Source: Xanthomonas boreopolis (GTDB lineage: Bacteria; Pseudomonadota; Gammaproteobacteria; Xanthomonadales; Xanthomonadaceae). Taken from it: DNA of 64,000 nt. Shown here piece by piece: positions 1 through 8,851 of the stretch. The notes beneath the pieces are model-generated. The model saw only the letters and a program-made list of their open reading frames with translations. It ran no database searches and had not been told where the DNA came from. Where the stretch lies: positions 1-64,000 of the forward strand of contig BNBA01000019.1 of the NCBI GenBank assembly GCA_014654535.1, written 5' to 3'. Every line of letters begins with the position of its first letter. Positions within the stretch are counted from its first letter, which is position 1. The position numbers were made by a program, and so were the translations under genes.

Positions 1-1
1 G

Positions 2-127
2 CAGCGCGCCAGTGCCTTCAAGAACTGGCTGCACCACTACAACTGGCATCGGCCTCATGCCAGCCTTGGCTACAAACCGCCCATCTCCCGTATCCCACTG
101 AACAACGTGCTGGGTTTACACAACTAG
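2..127 (+). mobile_element. C-terminal end of an IS481-type transposase (cut by window edge)
   Basis: The first 42 codons read through an open frame ending in TAG at 125-127. The peptide contains FKNWLHHYNWHRPHASLGYK, the end of a DDE integrase core as found in IS481/IS3-family transposases (family knowledge). The start and the catalytic Asp residues lie outside the window, so completeness cannot be judged. The frame stops only about 120 bp before the putA terminator, and no terminal inverted repeat could be recognised downstream. Nothing else recognisable was seen at 128-244. Confidence 0.75.
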
Positions 128-244
128 AGCGTCATTGCTGCCAGGACCTTGTGGATCTTAGCTTTGAAGGTGTCGGGAGCGCGAGAACCCTTTTGCGGAT
201 GGCCTCGGTAAGTTGTTGATTCCCTGAGGTACAAAAGCACGGCG

Positions 245-275
245 CAAAAAAGGGGCGGGATGGTGGTCCCGCCCC
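245..275 (-). terminator. Rho-independent terminator of putA
   Basis: A perfect 9-bp stem (252-260 with 267-275, GGGGCGGGA/TCCCGCCCC, loop TGGTGG) is flanked at 245-251 by a run of A. On the minus strand this is a GC-rich hairpin followed by a T tract, placed 20 bp after the putA stop codon. Confidence 0.85.
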
Positions 276-296
276 TGGATGCCGGCGGTGGGATCT

Positions 297-3200
297 TCAG
301 TCGCCCAGCGTGAGCAGGGAGGCGTTGCCGCCGGCCGCGGTGGTGTTGATGGTGACGACCTTTTCGGTGGCGAAGCGCTGCAGGTAGTGCGGGCCGCCGG
401 CCTTGGGGCCGGTGCCGGACAGGCCCTGGCCGCCGAACGGTTGGACGCCGACCACGGCGCCGATCTGGTTGCGGTTGACGTAGACGTTGCCGACCGCGAC
501 CCGGCTGGCGATGCGCTCGACGGTCTCGTCGATGCGGGAGTGGATGCCGAGGGTCAGGCCATAGCCGGTGGCGTTGATCTGGTCGATCACCGCGTCGAGC
601 TGGTCGGCCTTCCAGCGGATGACGTGCAGGATCGGGCCGAACACCTCGCGCTGCAGCTGCGAGAGCGACTGCAGTTCGTAGGCGCGCGGCGCGAAGAACG
701 TGCCGTGGGCCAGCGCGTCGCCCGCCTGGGCCTGGGCGATCAGGCGGGCCTCGCGGTCCATGCGCGCGGCGTGGTCCTGCAGGATCTTCAGGGCATCGGC
801 GTCGATGACCGGACCGACGTCGGTGGACAGCAGGCCGGGATCGCCGACCTTCAGTTCGGCCATCGCGCCGGCCAGCATGGTCATCACCTTGTCGGCGATG
901 TCGTCCTGCACGAACAGCACGCGGGCGGCCGAGCAGCGCTGGCCGGCGGAGATGAAGGCGCTGGCGATCGCGTCCTTGACCACCGCCTCGGGCAGCGAGG
1001 AGGAGTCGGCGATGAAGGCGTTCTGGCCCCCGGTCTCGGCGATCAGCACGCCGATGGCGGCGTCGCGCGCGGCCATGGCGCGATTGATCGCGCGTGCGGT
1101 TTCGGTCGAGCCGGTGAAGGCGACGCCGGCCACGCGCGGGTCCCGGGTCAGGGCGGCGCCGACGGTGGCGCCGTCGCCGGGCAGGTACTGCAGCACGGCT
1201 TCCGGTACGCCGGCCTCGTGCAGCAGCTTGACCGCGGCGAAGCCGACCAGGTTGGTCTGCTCGGCCGGCTTGGCGATCACGCCGTTGCCGGCGGCGAGGG
1301 CGGCGCTGACCTGGCCGAGGAAGATCGCCAGCGGGAAGTTCCATGGGCTGATGCAGACGAATACGCCGCGGCCGTGCAGCTGCAGCTCGTTGGATTCGCC
1401 GGTCGGCCCGGGCAGGCGCTCGGGGGCGCCGAACTGGGCGCGGGCCTGGCCGGCGTAGTAGCGGAGGAAATCGACGGCTTCGCGGACCTCGGCCACCGAG
1501 TCGGGCAGGGTCTTGCCGGCTTCCTTGACGCACAGGGCCATGAACTCGGGCATGCGCGCCTCCAGCAGGTCGGCGGCGTGCTCGAGGATGGTGGCGCGGC
1601 TGGCGGCCGGGGTGCGGTCCCAGGCCGGCTGCGCGGCGACGGCGTTGACCAGGGCCTTCTCGACGGTGGCGGGATCGGCCGGCTGCCAATGGCCGACGAC
1701 CTGGCGGCGGTCGGCGGGGCTGGTGACCGGTTGCGCGTCGGTGGCGACGACGGCGCCCGGCACCAGCGGAGCGGCCTTCCACGGCTTGACCGTGGCGTTG
1801 AGCTGCTCGGCGAGCTGGCGCAGTTCGTTGTCGTTGGCGAGGTTGGCGCCCATGGAGTTCTTCCTGTTCTGGTTCTGGCTGCGCAGCAGGTCGAGCGGCA
1901 GCGGGATCTTGGGATGCGGGATGGAGGCGAACGAGGACACGGCTTCGACCGGGTCGCGGATCAGGTCCTCGATCGGCACCTTCTCGTCGCTGATGCGGTT
2001 GACGAAGCTGGAGTTGGCGCCGTTCTCGAGCAGGCGCCGCACCAGGTAGGGCAGCAGGTCCTCGTGCGAGCCGACCGGCGCGTAGACGCGGCAGGGCAGG
2101 TCGAGGCGGTCGGCCGGCACCACCTCGGCGTACAGGTCGTCGCCCATGCCGTGCAGCTTCTGGTGCTCGTAGGTGCGGCCGTTGGCGATCGTGCGCACCG
2201 CGGCGATCGTGTGGGCGTTGTGGGTCGCGAACATGGGGTAGATCGCGTCCGCGTGGCCGAACAGGCGCTTGGCGCAGGCCAGGTAGGAGACGTCGGTGTT
2301 CTGCTTGCGGGTGAACACCGGGTAGCCGGGCAGGCCTTCGATCTGGGCGCGCTTGATCTCCGCGTCCCAGTAGGCGCCCTTGACCAGGCGCACCTGCAGG
2401 CGCCGGCCGATGCGGCGGGCCAGGTCGGCCAGGTAGTCGATCGTGTAGGGCGTGCGCTTCTGGTAGGCCTGCACGACCACGCCGAAGCCCTCCCAGCCGG
2501 CGAGCGACGGATCGCTGACCACGGCCTCGATGATGTCCAGCGACAACTCCAGGCGGTCGGTCTCCTCGGCGTCGACGGTGCAGCCGATGCCGTAGGACTT
2601 GGCCAGCCGGGCCAGTTCGAGCACCGCCGGCACCAGGTCGCGCATCACGCGGGCGCGCTGGGCGTGCTCGTAGCGCGGGTAGAGGGCGGACAGCTTGATG
2701 GAGATGCCGTGCGAGGCGGTCACGTCGCCATCGGCCTTGCCGCCGCGGGCGAGGTTGTCGCTGCCGATCGCGTGGATCGCGCGCCGGTAGTCGTCGAGGT
2801 AGCGCTTGGCGTCCTTCATGGTCAGCGCGGCTTCGCCGAGCATGTCGAACGAATAGCGGTAGCTGGCGTTCTCGCCCTTGTGCGAGCGGGCCAGGGCTTC
2901 CTCGATGGTGCGCCCCATCACGAACTGGTGGCCCATGATCTTCATGGCCTGGCGCACGGCCAGGCGCACCACCGGCTCGCCGATGCGCGCGACCAGGCGC
3001 TTGAACGCGCCCGGCACGTCGGCGCGGGTGAGGTCGTTGATCTGCACGATGCGGCCGGTGAGCATCAGGCCCCAGGTCGAAGCGTTGACCAGGACCGAAT
3101 CGCTGCCGCCGAGGTGTTTCTTCCAGTCGGCGTCGCCGAGCTTGTCGCGGATCAGCTTGTCGGCGGTCTCCTGGTCGGGGATGCGCAGCAGCGCCTCCGC

Positions 3201-3512
3201 CACGCACATCAGCAGCACGCCCTCCTCGCTGCCGAGGTCGTACTGGCGCATGAAGGCTTCCACCGCGCTCTGGTTGGCGGCGCGGGCGCGCACGCGGGTG
3301 ACCAGGTCGGCGGCGAGCGCCTGCACCTTGGCCTGCTCGGCGGCGGGGAGGCGGGCCTGCTCGAGCAGTTCGCGGACGTGTTCGGTCTCGTCCTTCAGCC
3401 AGGCCGCGGTGATCGCCGCGCGCAACGCCGGCGGGGAGGGGGAGAGCTCGGGGGCGAGCAGGGCAGACGGGGCGCCAGGCTGGGGCGCGCCGGGTTCGGG
3501 CAATGCGTTCAT
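297..3512 (-). CDS. putA: Bifunctional proline dehydrogenase / delta-1-pyrroline-5-carboxylate dehydrogenase PutA
   Basis: PutA oxidises proline to glutamate in two steps, first with FAD and then with NAD+. The 1071-aa protein starts at MNALPEPGAP; the frame extends 46 codons upstream, but that part is low complexity and not PutA-like. The N-terminal arm covers about residues 30-200 and the proline dehydrogenase barrel about 210-515. The aldehyde dehydrogenase domain covers about 600-1060, with the ETGGQNA motif and catalytic Cys near residue 860 in GQRCSA. There is no N-terminal ribbon-helix-helix domain, so unlike E. coli PutA it should not repress its own gene. It is a monocistronic gene with its own terminator, divergent from the DUF2244/cox cluster. 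Confidence 0.97.
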   Translation of the reverse strand: MNALPEPGAPQPGAPSALLAPELSPSPPALRAAITAAWLKDETEHVRELLEQARLPAAEQAKVQALAADLVTRVRARAANQSAVEAFMRQYDLGSEEGVLLMCVAEALLRIPDQETADKLIRDKLGDADWKKHLGGSDSVLVNASTWGLMLTGRIVQINDLTRADVPGAFKRLVARIGEPVVRLAVRQAMKIMGHQFVMGRTIEEALARSHKGENASYRYSFDMLGEAALTMKDAKRYLDDYRRAIHAIGSDNLARGGKADGDVTASHGISIKLSALYPRYEHAQRARVMRDLVPAVLELARLAKSYGIGCTVDAEETDRLELSLDIIEAVVSDPSLAGWEGFGVVVQAYQKRTPYTIDYLADLARRIGRRLQVRLVKGAYWDAEIKRAQIEGLPGYPVFTRKQNTDVSYLACAKRLFGHADAIYPMFATHNAHTIAAVRTIANGRTYEHQKLHGMGDDLYAEVVPADRLDLPCRVYAPVGSHEDLLPYLVRRLLENGANSSFVNRISDEKVPIEDLIRDPVEAVSSFASIPHPKIPLPLDLLRSQNQNRKNSMGANLANDNELRQLAEQLNATVKPWKAAPLVPGAVVATDAQPVTSPADRRQVVGHWQPADPATVEKALVNAVAAQPAWDRTPAASRATILEHAADLLEARMPEFMALCVKEAGKTLPDSVAEVREAVDFLRYYAGQARAQFGAPERLPGPTGESNELQLHGRGVFVCISPWNFPLAIFLGQVSAALAAGNGVIAKPAEQTNLVGFAAVKLLHEAGVPEAVLQYLPGDGATVGAALTRDPRVAGVAFTGSTETARAINRAMAARDAAIGVLIAETGGQNAFIADSSSLPEAVVKDAIASAFISAGQRCSAARVLFVQDDIADKVMTMLAGAMAELKVGDPGLLSTDVGPVIDADALKILQDHAARMDREARLIAQAQAGDALAHGTFFAPRAYELQSLSQLQREVFGPILHVIRWKADQLDAVIDQINATGYGLTLGIHSRIDETVERIASRVAVGNVYVNRNQIGAVVGVQPFGGQGLSGTGPKAGGPHYLQRFATEKVVTINTTAAGGNASLLTLGD

Positions 3513-3769
3513 GCGAAAAACCGCCAATGGAATGGGCGCAATTCTAGGACCGGGGCCGCGGCCTCCACTTGTGCGGAAACGGCAGCTTTCCTGACGTTTT
3601 GTGCATGGCGCCCGCGCCCGGGGCGCAAGGCGGGCCGCCGGGGAAAGCACTGATTCGCGGCGGGTTTCTGGTTGCGGTGCAGCATGGAAAAGCGGCCCCG
3701 GAGCCTTGCCCCGCGTGTTCAGCCGGGGCTAACATCGAACCCGTTTCCCGCGGCAAGCGCGGTTGCGAC

Positions 3770-4246
3770 ATGATCGAGGTGCTGCCCGTATCAGCGGATG
3801 GATCAGGTACGCAGCTGCGGCTGCGGCCCCCACGGGCGATGACGGCCCGGCAGTTCGTCATGTTGTTTGCCGCCCTGACGGGGGCGATGTGGCTGGTGGC
3901 TGGCCTGGGTTGGTGGGCCGGCAACGTGTTCGCGCCGCTCTTCGCCTTGCTGCACAGTGTCCTGGTGGCATATGCACTGCGCGAACTGTGGCGCAGTGGC
4001 GAGCGTGAAGAGGCGATCCGGGTGGGGCCGGCCGTAGTCGAAGTCTTCCAGCCCCCCCGATCTCCCCCCACGTTCCGGGCGCATCCGCATTGGGTGCGGC
4101 TGCAGTTGGAAGGTGACGAAAAACTGGTGTTGGTGAGCAGCGGGAGGCAGGTCGAGGTCGGCAGTTTCCTCGGTCCGGCCGAACGCAGCGAACTGGCGAC
4201 AACGCTTGAAGGCTTGCTCGCGGCCGCCGATGGCCGCAACCGATGA
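3770..4246 (+). CDS. DUF2244-type integral membrane protein at the head of the cox cluster
   Basis: This is a 158-aa protein starting at MIEVLPVSADGSG. Two adjoining hydrophobic segments at about residues 25-65 (FVMLFAALTGAMWLVAGLGW, then FAPLFALLHSVLVAYAL) are followed by a soluble tail with WVRLQLEGDEKLVLVSSGRQVEVGSFL. This hairpin-plus-tail layout fits the DUF2244 family, which often precedes aa3 oxidase genes in proteobacteria. The molecular role is unknown. The frame is open about 200 bp further upstream, but that part lacks family character and overlaps the divergent putA promoter. ctaC follows 16 bp later, so cotranscription is likely. Confidence 0.75.
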   Translation: MIEVLPVSADGSGTQLRLRPPRAMTARQFVMLFAALTGAMWLVAGLGWWAGNVFAPLFALLHSVLVAYALRELWRSGEREEAIRVGPAVVEVFQPPRSPPTFRAHPHWVRLQLEGDEKLVLVSSGRQVEVGSFLGPAERSELATTLEGLLAAADGRNR

Positions 4247-4262
4247 CGCAAGGGTCTAGGCA

Positions 4263-5195
4263 ATGAAGCAACGCAACGGCTGGGGCGGCAGGTGGGGAAG
4301 GGCGGTGATCGCGGCGGGGCTGGCGTCGTGGGCGTCGGGCGCATGGGCGCAGGCCGCCGACCCGAAGGAATGGCAGCTCAACATGGGCCGCGGCGTGACC
4401 CATACGGCGCGGATGGCCTACGAGGCGCACATGGTGGCGCTGTGGGTCTGCGTGGTGATCGGCGTGATCGTGTTCGGCGCGATGGGCTATGCGATCTTCA
4501 AGTTCCGCAAGTCCAAGGGCGCGGTCGCCGCGCAGTTCAGCCACAACACCAAGGCCGAGATCGTCTGGACGGTGATCCCGGTGCTGGTCCTGATCGCGAT
4601 GGCCTGGCCGGCCACCGCCAAGCTGATCGCGATGTACGACACGCGCGATTCGGAAATGACCATCAAGGTCACCGGCTACCAGTGGATGTGGAAGTACGAG
4701 TACCTGGGCGAGAACGTCGAGTTCACCAGCCGCCTGGCGCGCGAATCCGACCGCATCCGCCAGAGCGGCGAGCGGCCGACCGCGGCCTCGCAGCCGCACT
4801 ACCTGCTCGACGTGGACAACCGGCTGGTGCTGCCGGTGGATACCAAGATCCGCTTCGTCATCACCTCCGACGACGTGATCCACGCGTGGTGGGTGCCGGC
4901 GCTGGGCTGGAAGCAGGACGCCATCCCCGGGATCATCAACGAGGCCTGGACCAACATCGAGGTGCCCGGCGTCTATCGCGGCCAGTGCGCCGAACTGTGC
5001 GGCAAGGACCACGGCTTCATGCCGATCGTGGTCGAGGCGCTGCCGAAGGACGAGTTCAAGCGCTGGCTGGCCGCGCGCAAGCCGGCGCCCGCCGAGGCCG
5101 CCCCGGCGGCCCCCGCGGCCCCCGCGGCGCAGCCGGCCCCCGCCGCGGAACCGGCGGCGCCGGACGCTCCCGCGCCGGAACCGACCGGCACCTGA
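4263..5195 (+). CDS. ctaC: Cytochrome c oxidase subunit II (CuA subunit)
   Basis: Subunit II of the aa3 oxidase accepts electrons from cytochrome c at the binuclear CuA centre in the periplasm. The 310-aa protein has a signal peptide ending near AWAQA (residue 30) and two membrane helices at about 57-78 and 99-120. Its cupredoxin domain carries the aromatic QWMWKYEY stretch and the complete CuA ligand set H207, C242, E244, C246, H250 and M253 (CAELCGKDHGFM). After residue 272 comes an Ala/Pro-rich tail of about 38 residues, probably a flexible linker. It does not contain a cytochrome c CXXCH motif. The AAGGG at 4250-4254 sits 8 nt before the ATG. Confidence 0.98.
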   Translation: MKQRNGWGGRWGRAVIAAGLASWASGAWAQAADPKEWQLNMGRGVTHTARMAYEAHMVALWVCVVIGVIVFGAMGYAIFKFRKSKGAVAAQFSHNTKAEIVWTVIPVLVLIAMAWPATAKLIAMYDTRDSEMTIKVTGYQWMWKYEYLGENVEFTSRLARESDRIRQSGERPTAASQPHYLLDVDNRLVLPVDTKIRFVITSDDVIHAWWVPALGWKQDAIPGIINEAWTNIEVPGVYRGQCAELCGKDHGFMPIVVEALPKDEFKRWLAARKPAPAEAAPAAPAAPAAQPAPAAEPAAPDAPAPEPTGT

Positions 5196-5239
5196 TCCCC
5201 TCTCCGCACGCTCCGACTTCGCAAGGGTAGTCGCACGCC

Positions 5240-6844
5240 ATGGCACATACCGCAGTCGATCACCACGGGCACCACCAGCAGGGCTTCTTCGAGCGCTGGT
5301 TCTTCTCCACCAACCACAAGGACATCGGCACGCTGTACCTGCTGTTTTCCTTCGTGATGTTCATCATCGGCGCGGCCATGAGCGTGGTGATCCGCGCCGA
5401 GTTGATGCAGCCGGGCCTGCAGTACGTCAGGCCCGAGTTCTTCAACCAGATGACCACCGTGCATGCGCTGGTGATGATCTTCGGCGGGGTGATGCCGGCG
5501 TTCGTCGGGCTGGCGAACTGGATGATCCCGCTGCAGATCGGCGCGCCGGACATGGCGCTGCCGCGCATGAACAACTGGTCGTTCTGGCTGCTGCCGGTGG
5601 CGTTCACCCTGCTGCTGCTGACGCTGTTCCTGCCCGGCGGCGCGCCGGCCGCGGGCTGGACGCTGTACCCGCCGCTGTCGCTGCAGGGCGGCTACAACGT
5701 GGCGTTCTCGGTGTTCGCGATCCACGTGGCCGGCATCAGCTCGATCATGGGCGCGATCAACATCATCGCCACGGTGCTGAACATGCGCGCGCCCGGCATC
5801 GACCTGCTGAAGATGCCGATCTTCTGCTGGGCCTGGCTGATCACCGCGTTCCTGCTGATCGCGGTGATGCCGGTGCTGGCCGGCGCGGTGACGATGCTGC
5901 TGACCGACAAGTTCTTCGGCACCAGCTTCTTCAATGCCGCCGGCGGCGGCGACCCGGTGATGTACCAGCACATCTTCTGGTTCTTCGGGCATCCCGAGGT
6001 CTACATCATGATCCTGCCGGCGTTCGGCGTGATCAGCGAGATCATCCCGACCTTCAGCCGCAAGCCGCTGTTCGGCTACCAGGCGATGGTGTACGCGATC
6101 GCGGCGATCGCGTTCCTGAGCTTCATCGTCTGGGCCCACCACATGTTCACCGTGGGCATGCCGCTGGGCGGCGAGATCTACTTCATGTTCGCGACGATGC
6201 TGATCTCGATCCCGACCGGCGTGAAGGTGTTCAACTGGGTCAGCACGATGTGGAGGGGCTCGCTGACCTTCGAGGCGCCGATGCTGTGGGCGGTGGCGTT
6301 CGTGATCCTGTTCTCCATCGGCGGCTTCTCCGGCCTGATGCTGGCGATCGTGCCGGCGGACTTCCAGTACCACGACACCTACTTCGTGGTGGCGCATTTC
6401 CACTACGTGCTGGTCACCGGCGCGGTGTTCGCGCTGATCGCGGCGGTGTACTACTGGTGGCCGAAGTGGACCGGGCGCATGTACAACGAGGCGGCCGCCA
6501 AGTTCCACTTCTGGTGGACGGTGGTGTTCGTCAACCTGCTGTTCTTCCCGCAGCACTTCCTCGGCCTGGCCGGCATGCCGCGCCGCATCCCGGACTACAA
6601 CGTGGTGTTCGCCGACTGGAACCTGGTCAGCTCGATCGGCGCGTTCGGCATGTTCGTCACGCCGTTCCTGATGGCCGGCATCCTGCTGTCCTCGCTGCGC
6701 GGCGGCGCCAAGGCTTCCGACCGCGCCTGGGAAGGCGCCCGCGGCCTGGAATGGACCGTGCCCTCGCCGGCGCCTGCGCATACCTTCACCGTGCCGCCGG
6801 TGATCAAGCCGGGAGACCTCGCGCATGAAGACGTCGGCCACTGA
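5240..6844 (+). CDS. ctaD: Cytochrome c oxidase subunit I (heme a, heme a3-CuB)
   Basis: This is the catalytic subunit that reduces O2 and pumps protons, a 534-aa protein with 12 predicted helices. All metal ligands are visible: H75 and H388 for heme a, H386 for heme a3 (VAHFHYV), and H251, H300 and H301 for CuB (GHPEVY, WAHHMFT). Y255 for the His-Tyr crosslink and E253 of the D-pathway are also present, as in A1-type oxidases. The start MAHTAVDHHGHH has AAGGG at 5223-5227 upstream. The 3' end overlaps the next small gene by 20 bp, which suggests translational coupling. Confidence 0.98.
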   Translation: MAHTAVDHHGHHQQGFFERWFFSTNHKDIGTLYLLFSFVMFIIGAAMSVVIRAELMQPGLQYVRPEFFNQMTTVHALVMIFGGVMPAFVGLANWMIPLQIGAPDMALPRMNNWSFWLLPVAFTLLLLTLFLPGGAPAAGWTLYPPLSLQGGYNVAFSVFAIHVAGISSIMGAINIIATVLNMRAPGIDLLKMPIFCWAWLITAFLLIAVMPVLAGAVTMLLTDKFFGTSFFNAAGGGDPVMYQHIFWFFGHPEVYIMILPAFGVISEIIPTFSRKPLFGYQAMVYAIAAIAFLSFIVWAHHMFTVGMPLGGEIYFMFATMLISIPTGVKVFNWVSTMWRGSLTFEAPMLWAVAFVILFSIGGFSGLMLAIVPADFQYHDTYFVVAHFHYVLVTGAVFALIAAVYYWWPKWTGRMYNEAAAKFHFWWTVVFVNLLFFPQHFLGLAGMPRRIPDYNVVFADWNLVSSIGAFGMFVTPFLMAGILLSSLRGGAKASDRAWEGARGLEWTVPSPAPAHTFTVPPVIKPGDLAHEDVGH

Positions 6845-7001
6845 CGCGCCCGCGCAGGCGAGCACGGTGACGAGGCTGCTCTCGGCGGCGGAACGGCAGG
6901 CGCAGCAGCGCCGCGCGGCCCGTCGCACGGCATGGGCGGTCGGGCTGGTCGCGCTGGCGATCTACGCCGGCTTCATCCTCTCGGGAGTGATCGGGCGATG
7001 A
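6825..7001 (+). CDS. 58-aa single-span membrane protein between ctaD and ctaG
   Basis: An ATG at 6825 inside the end of ctaD opens a 58-codon frame ending in TGA at 6999-7001. The peptide begins MKTSATDAPAQASTVTRLLS. It has a basic middle (QAQQRRAARRTAW) and one hydrophobic helix (AVGLVALAIYAGFILSGVIG). It overlaps ctaD by 20 bp and ctaG by 4 bp (ATGA), an arrangement that makes a real coupled gene likely. Short one-helix proteins at this place in cox operons are thought to be assembly or accessory factors; the function here is inferred from position only. It is easy to miss by length cut-offs. Confidence 0.75.
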   Translation: MKTSATDAPAQASTVTRLLSAAERQAQQRRAARRTAWAVGLVALAIYAGFILSGVIGR

Positions 7002-7588
7002 ACGCGCCGCAGCCCGCGCCGCGTTCCCCGACCGCCGGCCTGATGCGGCTGCTCGGCGTGGTGCTGGCGGTGTTCGTGCTGACGTTCTCGCTGGTGCCGC
7101 TGTACCGGATCGCCTGCGAGAAGGTGTTCGGGATCCGCATCGAGCGCGGGCCGGGCGCCTACCAGGCCGGCAAGCCGCTGGCGGGCAAGCGCACGGTGCG
7201 GGTGGAGTTCGACGGCAGCGTCAACTCGCGCCTGCCGTGGTCGTTCTATCCCGAGCAGCAGTCGATGGAAGTGGTGCCCGGCGAGCTCAACGAGGCGCTG
7301 TACTTCGCGCGCAACGACAGCGACCACGCGGTGGTCGGCAGCGCGGTGCCGTCGGTGGCGCCGGCGCGCGCCTCGGGCTACTTCAGCAAGACCGAATGCT
7401 TCTGCTTCACCGCGCAGACGTTGCAGGCTGGCGAGACGCGCGACATGCCGCTGCGCTTCATCGTCGATCCGAACCTGCCGGACGACGTCAAGACGATCAC
7501 GCTTTCGTACGCGTTCTACCGCAACGACGCGTTGACCTCGGAGCTGCAGGGCGGCAACGCCGGCAGCGTGCCGAAGGCGGCGCCCTGA
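6998..7588 (+). CDS. ctaG: Cytochrome c oxidase assembly protein CtaG/Cox11
   Basis: Cox11 delivers copper to the CuB site of subunit I. The 196-aa protein starts at MNAPQPAPRS (ATG overlapping the TGA of the previous gene). It has one N-terminal membrane anchor at about residues 18-38, then the periplasmic Ig-like domain. The Cys of YRIACEKVFG and the copper-binding CFCF motif in KTECFCFTAQTL are both present, as is the conserved DPNLPDDVKTITLSYAFY end. The frame is open upstream of 6998, but that part overlaps the small gene and is not family-like. Confidence 0.96.
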   Translation: MNAPQPAPRSPTAGLMRLLGVVLAVFVLTFSLVPLYRIACEKVFGIRIERGPGAYQAGKPLAGKRTVRVEFDGSVNSRLPWSFYPEQQSMEVVPGELNEALYFARNDSDHAVVGSAVPSVAPARASGYFSKTECFCFTAQTLQAGETRDMPLRFIVDPNLPDDVKTITLSYAFYRNDALTSELQGGNAGSVPKAAP

Positions 7589-7621
7589 CCACCACGGATG
7601 CAGACCGAACCGGGAACCACC

Positions 7622-8497
7622 ATGGCCCAGCACACTTCCGACGCCAACGTTTACTTCGTACCGAGCCAGAGCCGGTGGCCGTTCGTCGGCTCGATCGCGA
7701 TGTTCGTGACGATGATCGGCGTGGCGAGCTGGCTGAACGATGCGGCCTGGGGGCGCTGGACGTTCTTCGCCGGCATCGCGATGCTGGCGGCGACGCTGTT
7801 CATGTGGTTCGGCGACGTGATCCGCGAATCCAATTCCGGCGCCTACAACCGGCAGGTGGACGGTTCGTTCCGGATGGGGATGGTGTGGTTCATCTTCTCC
7901 GAGGTGATGTTCTTCGGCGCGTTCTTCGGCGCGCTGTTCTACACGCGCACCTTCGTGCTGCCCTGGCTGGGCGGCAGCGGCGACGGCGTGATGACCAACG
8001 AGCTGTTGTGGAACGGCTACTCGGCCGTCTGGCCAACCAACGGGCCGGGGCAGATCGGCGGGCAGTTCCAGACCATCCCGGCCTGGGGCCTGCCGCTGGT
8101 CAACACGCTGATCCTGCTCAGCTCCGGCGTGACGCTCACCATCGCCCATCATGCGCTGAAGGCCGGGCAGCGCACGAAGCTGCTGGTGTGGCAGGCGGCG
8201 ACGGTGCTGCTGGGTTGCGTCTTCCTGTACTTCCAGGCCGAGGAGTACATGCATGCCTACAAGGAGCTCAACCTGACGTTGGGCTCGGGCATCTACGGCT
8301 CGACCTTCTTCATGCTGACCGGCTTCCACGGCATGCACGTGGCGCTCGGCACGATCATGCTGATCGTGATGTGGCTGCGCGCCGCGCGCGGCCATTTCAC
8401 CCGCGACAACCACTTCGCGTTCGAAGCGGCGGCCTGGTACTGGCACTTCGTCGACGTGGTGTGGCTGGCGCTGTTCCTGTTCGTGTACGTGCTTTAA
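7622..8497 (+). CDS. ctaE: Cytochrome c oxidase subunit III
   Basis: Subunit III is a 291-aa multi-span protein that stabilises the catalytic core. Family hallmarks are visible: FSEVMFFGAFFGALFYTR, the acidic ligand-lined helix with AEEYMHAY, and FMLTGFHGMHV followed by the C-terminal AAWYWHFVDVVWLALFLFVYV. The start chosen is MAQHTSDANVYFVP at 7622, because family members begin about there; an in-frame ATG at 7598 would add eight residues. It ends the first cox transcription block and faces a convergent small gene. Confidence 0.97.
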   Translation: MAQHTSDANVYFVPSQSRWPFVGSIAMFVTMIGVASWLNDAAWGRWTFFAGIAMLAATLFMWFGDVIRESNSGAYNRQVDGSFRMGMVWFIFSEVMFFGAFFGALFYTRTFVLPWLGGSGDGVMTNELLWNGYSAVWPTNGPGQIGGQFQTIPAWGLPLVNTLILLSSGVTLTIAHHALKAGQRTKLLVWQAATVLLGCVFLYFQAEEYMHAYKELNLTLGSGIYGSTFFMLTGFHGMHVALGTIMLIVMWLRAARGHFTRDNHFAFEAAAWYWHFVDVVWLALFLFVYVL

Positions 8498-8575
8498 GGG
8501 CAGGGGCCGGGAATACGGGATGGAAGACGGCAAGCGCTCTGGCGGATCCCTGCGCCCGCCCCGCCGGCGGCCTCT

Positions 8576-8794
8576 TCAGCCGCCGATCCCGTGCGGCTTG
8601 ATCAAGCCGGTATAGATGCCGAGCACCACCAGCAGGATCAGCGCCACCGAGAGGCCGATGCGCCAGGTCAGTGCCCTGACCGTGCGCTTGGTCTGGCCGC
8701 GGTCGTTGAGCAGGTAGTACAGGCCGGCGCCGAGGTTCCAGACGATGGCGATCAGGAACGCGACAATCAGCAGGGTCTTGAGCGAATCGTTCAC
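8576..8794 (-). CDS. Twin transmembrane protein (DUF2909-like), antisense within the cox cluster
   Basis: This is a 72-aa protein starting at a GTG (VNDSLKTLLIVAFLIAIVWN). It has two hydrophobic helices, about residues 6-29 and 46-65, joined by a short basic loop (DRGQTKRTVRALTWR). This size and two-helix layout matches the DUF2909 family found beside cytochrome oxidase genes in gammaproteobacteria. No ATG exists upstream in frame. The gene lies on the opposite strand between ctaE and the SURF1 gene and so splits the cox cluster into two plus-strand blocks. Function is unknown. Confidence 0.7.
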   Translation of the reverse strand: MNDSLKTLLIVAFLIAIVWNLGAGLYYLLNDRGQTKRTVRALTWRIGLSVALILLVVLGIYTGLIKPHGIGG

Positions 8795-8851
8795 GGTGGT
8801 CCCGGTGTCCGGTGCGGTGGAGCCATTGCAGCCGCTTTCGGGACGTTTGTC

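Noticed and set aside
124..215. Minus-strand peptide end (HPQKGSRAPDTFKAKIHKVL) next to the transposase tail, possibly a second IS remnant
   Set aside because: Too short and without a recognisable transposase motif; the frame continues antisense into putA.
279..3653. 1124-codon plus-strand open frame opposite putA, and the 1027-codon minus-strand frame from 124
   Set aside because: Both are shadows of putA caused by high GC. They are rich in Gly, Arg, Ala and His, have no domain pattern, and putA is unmistakable in the third frame.
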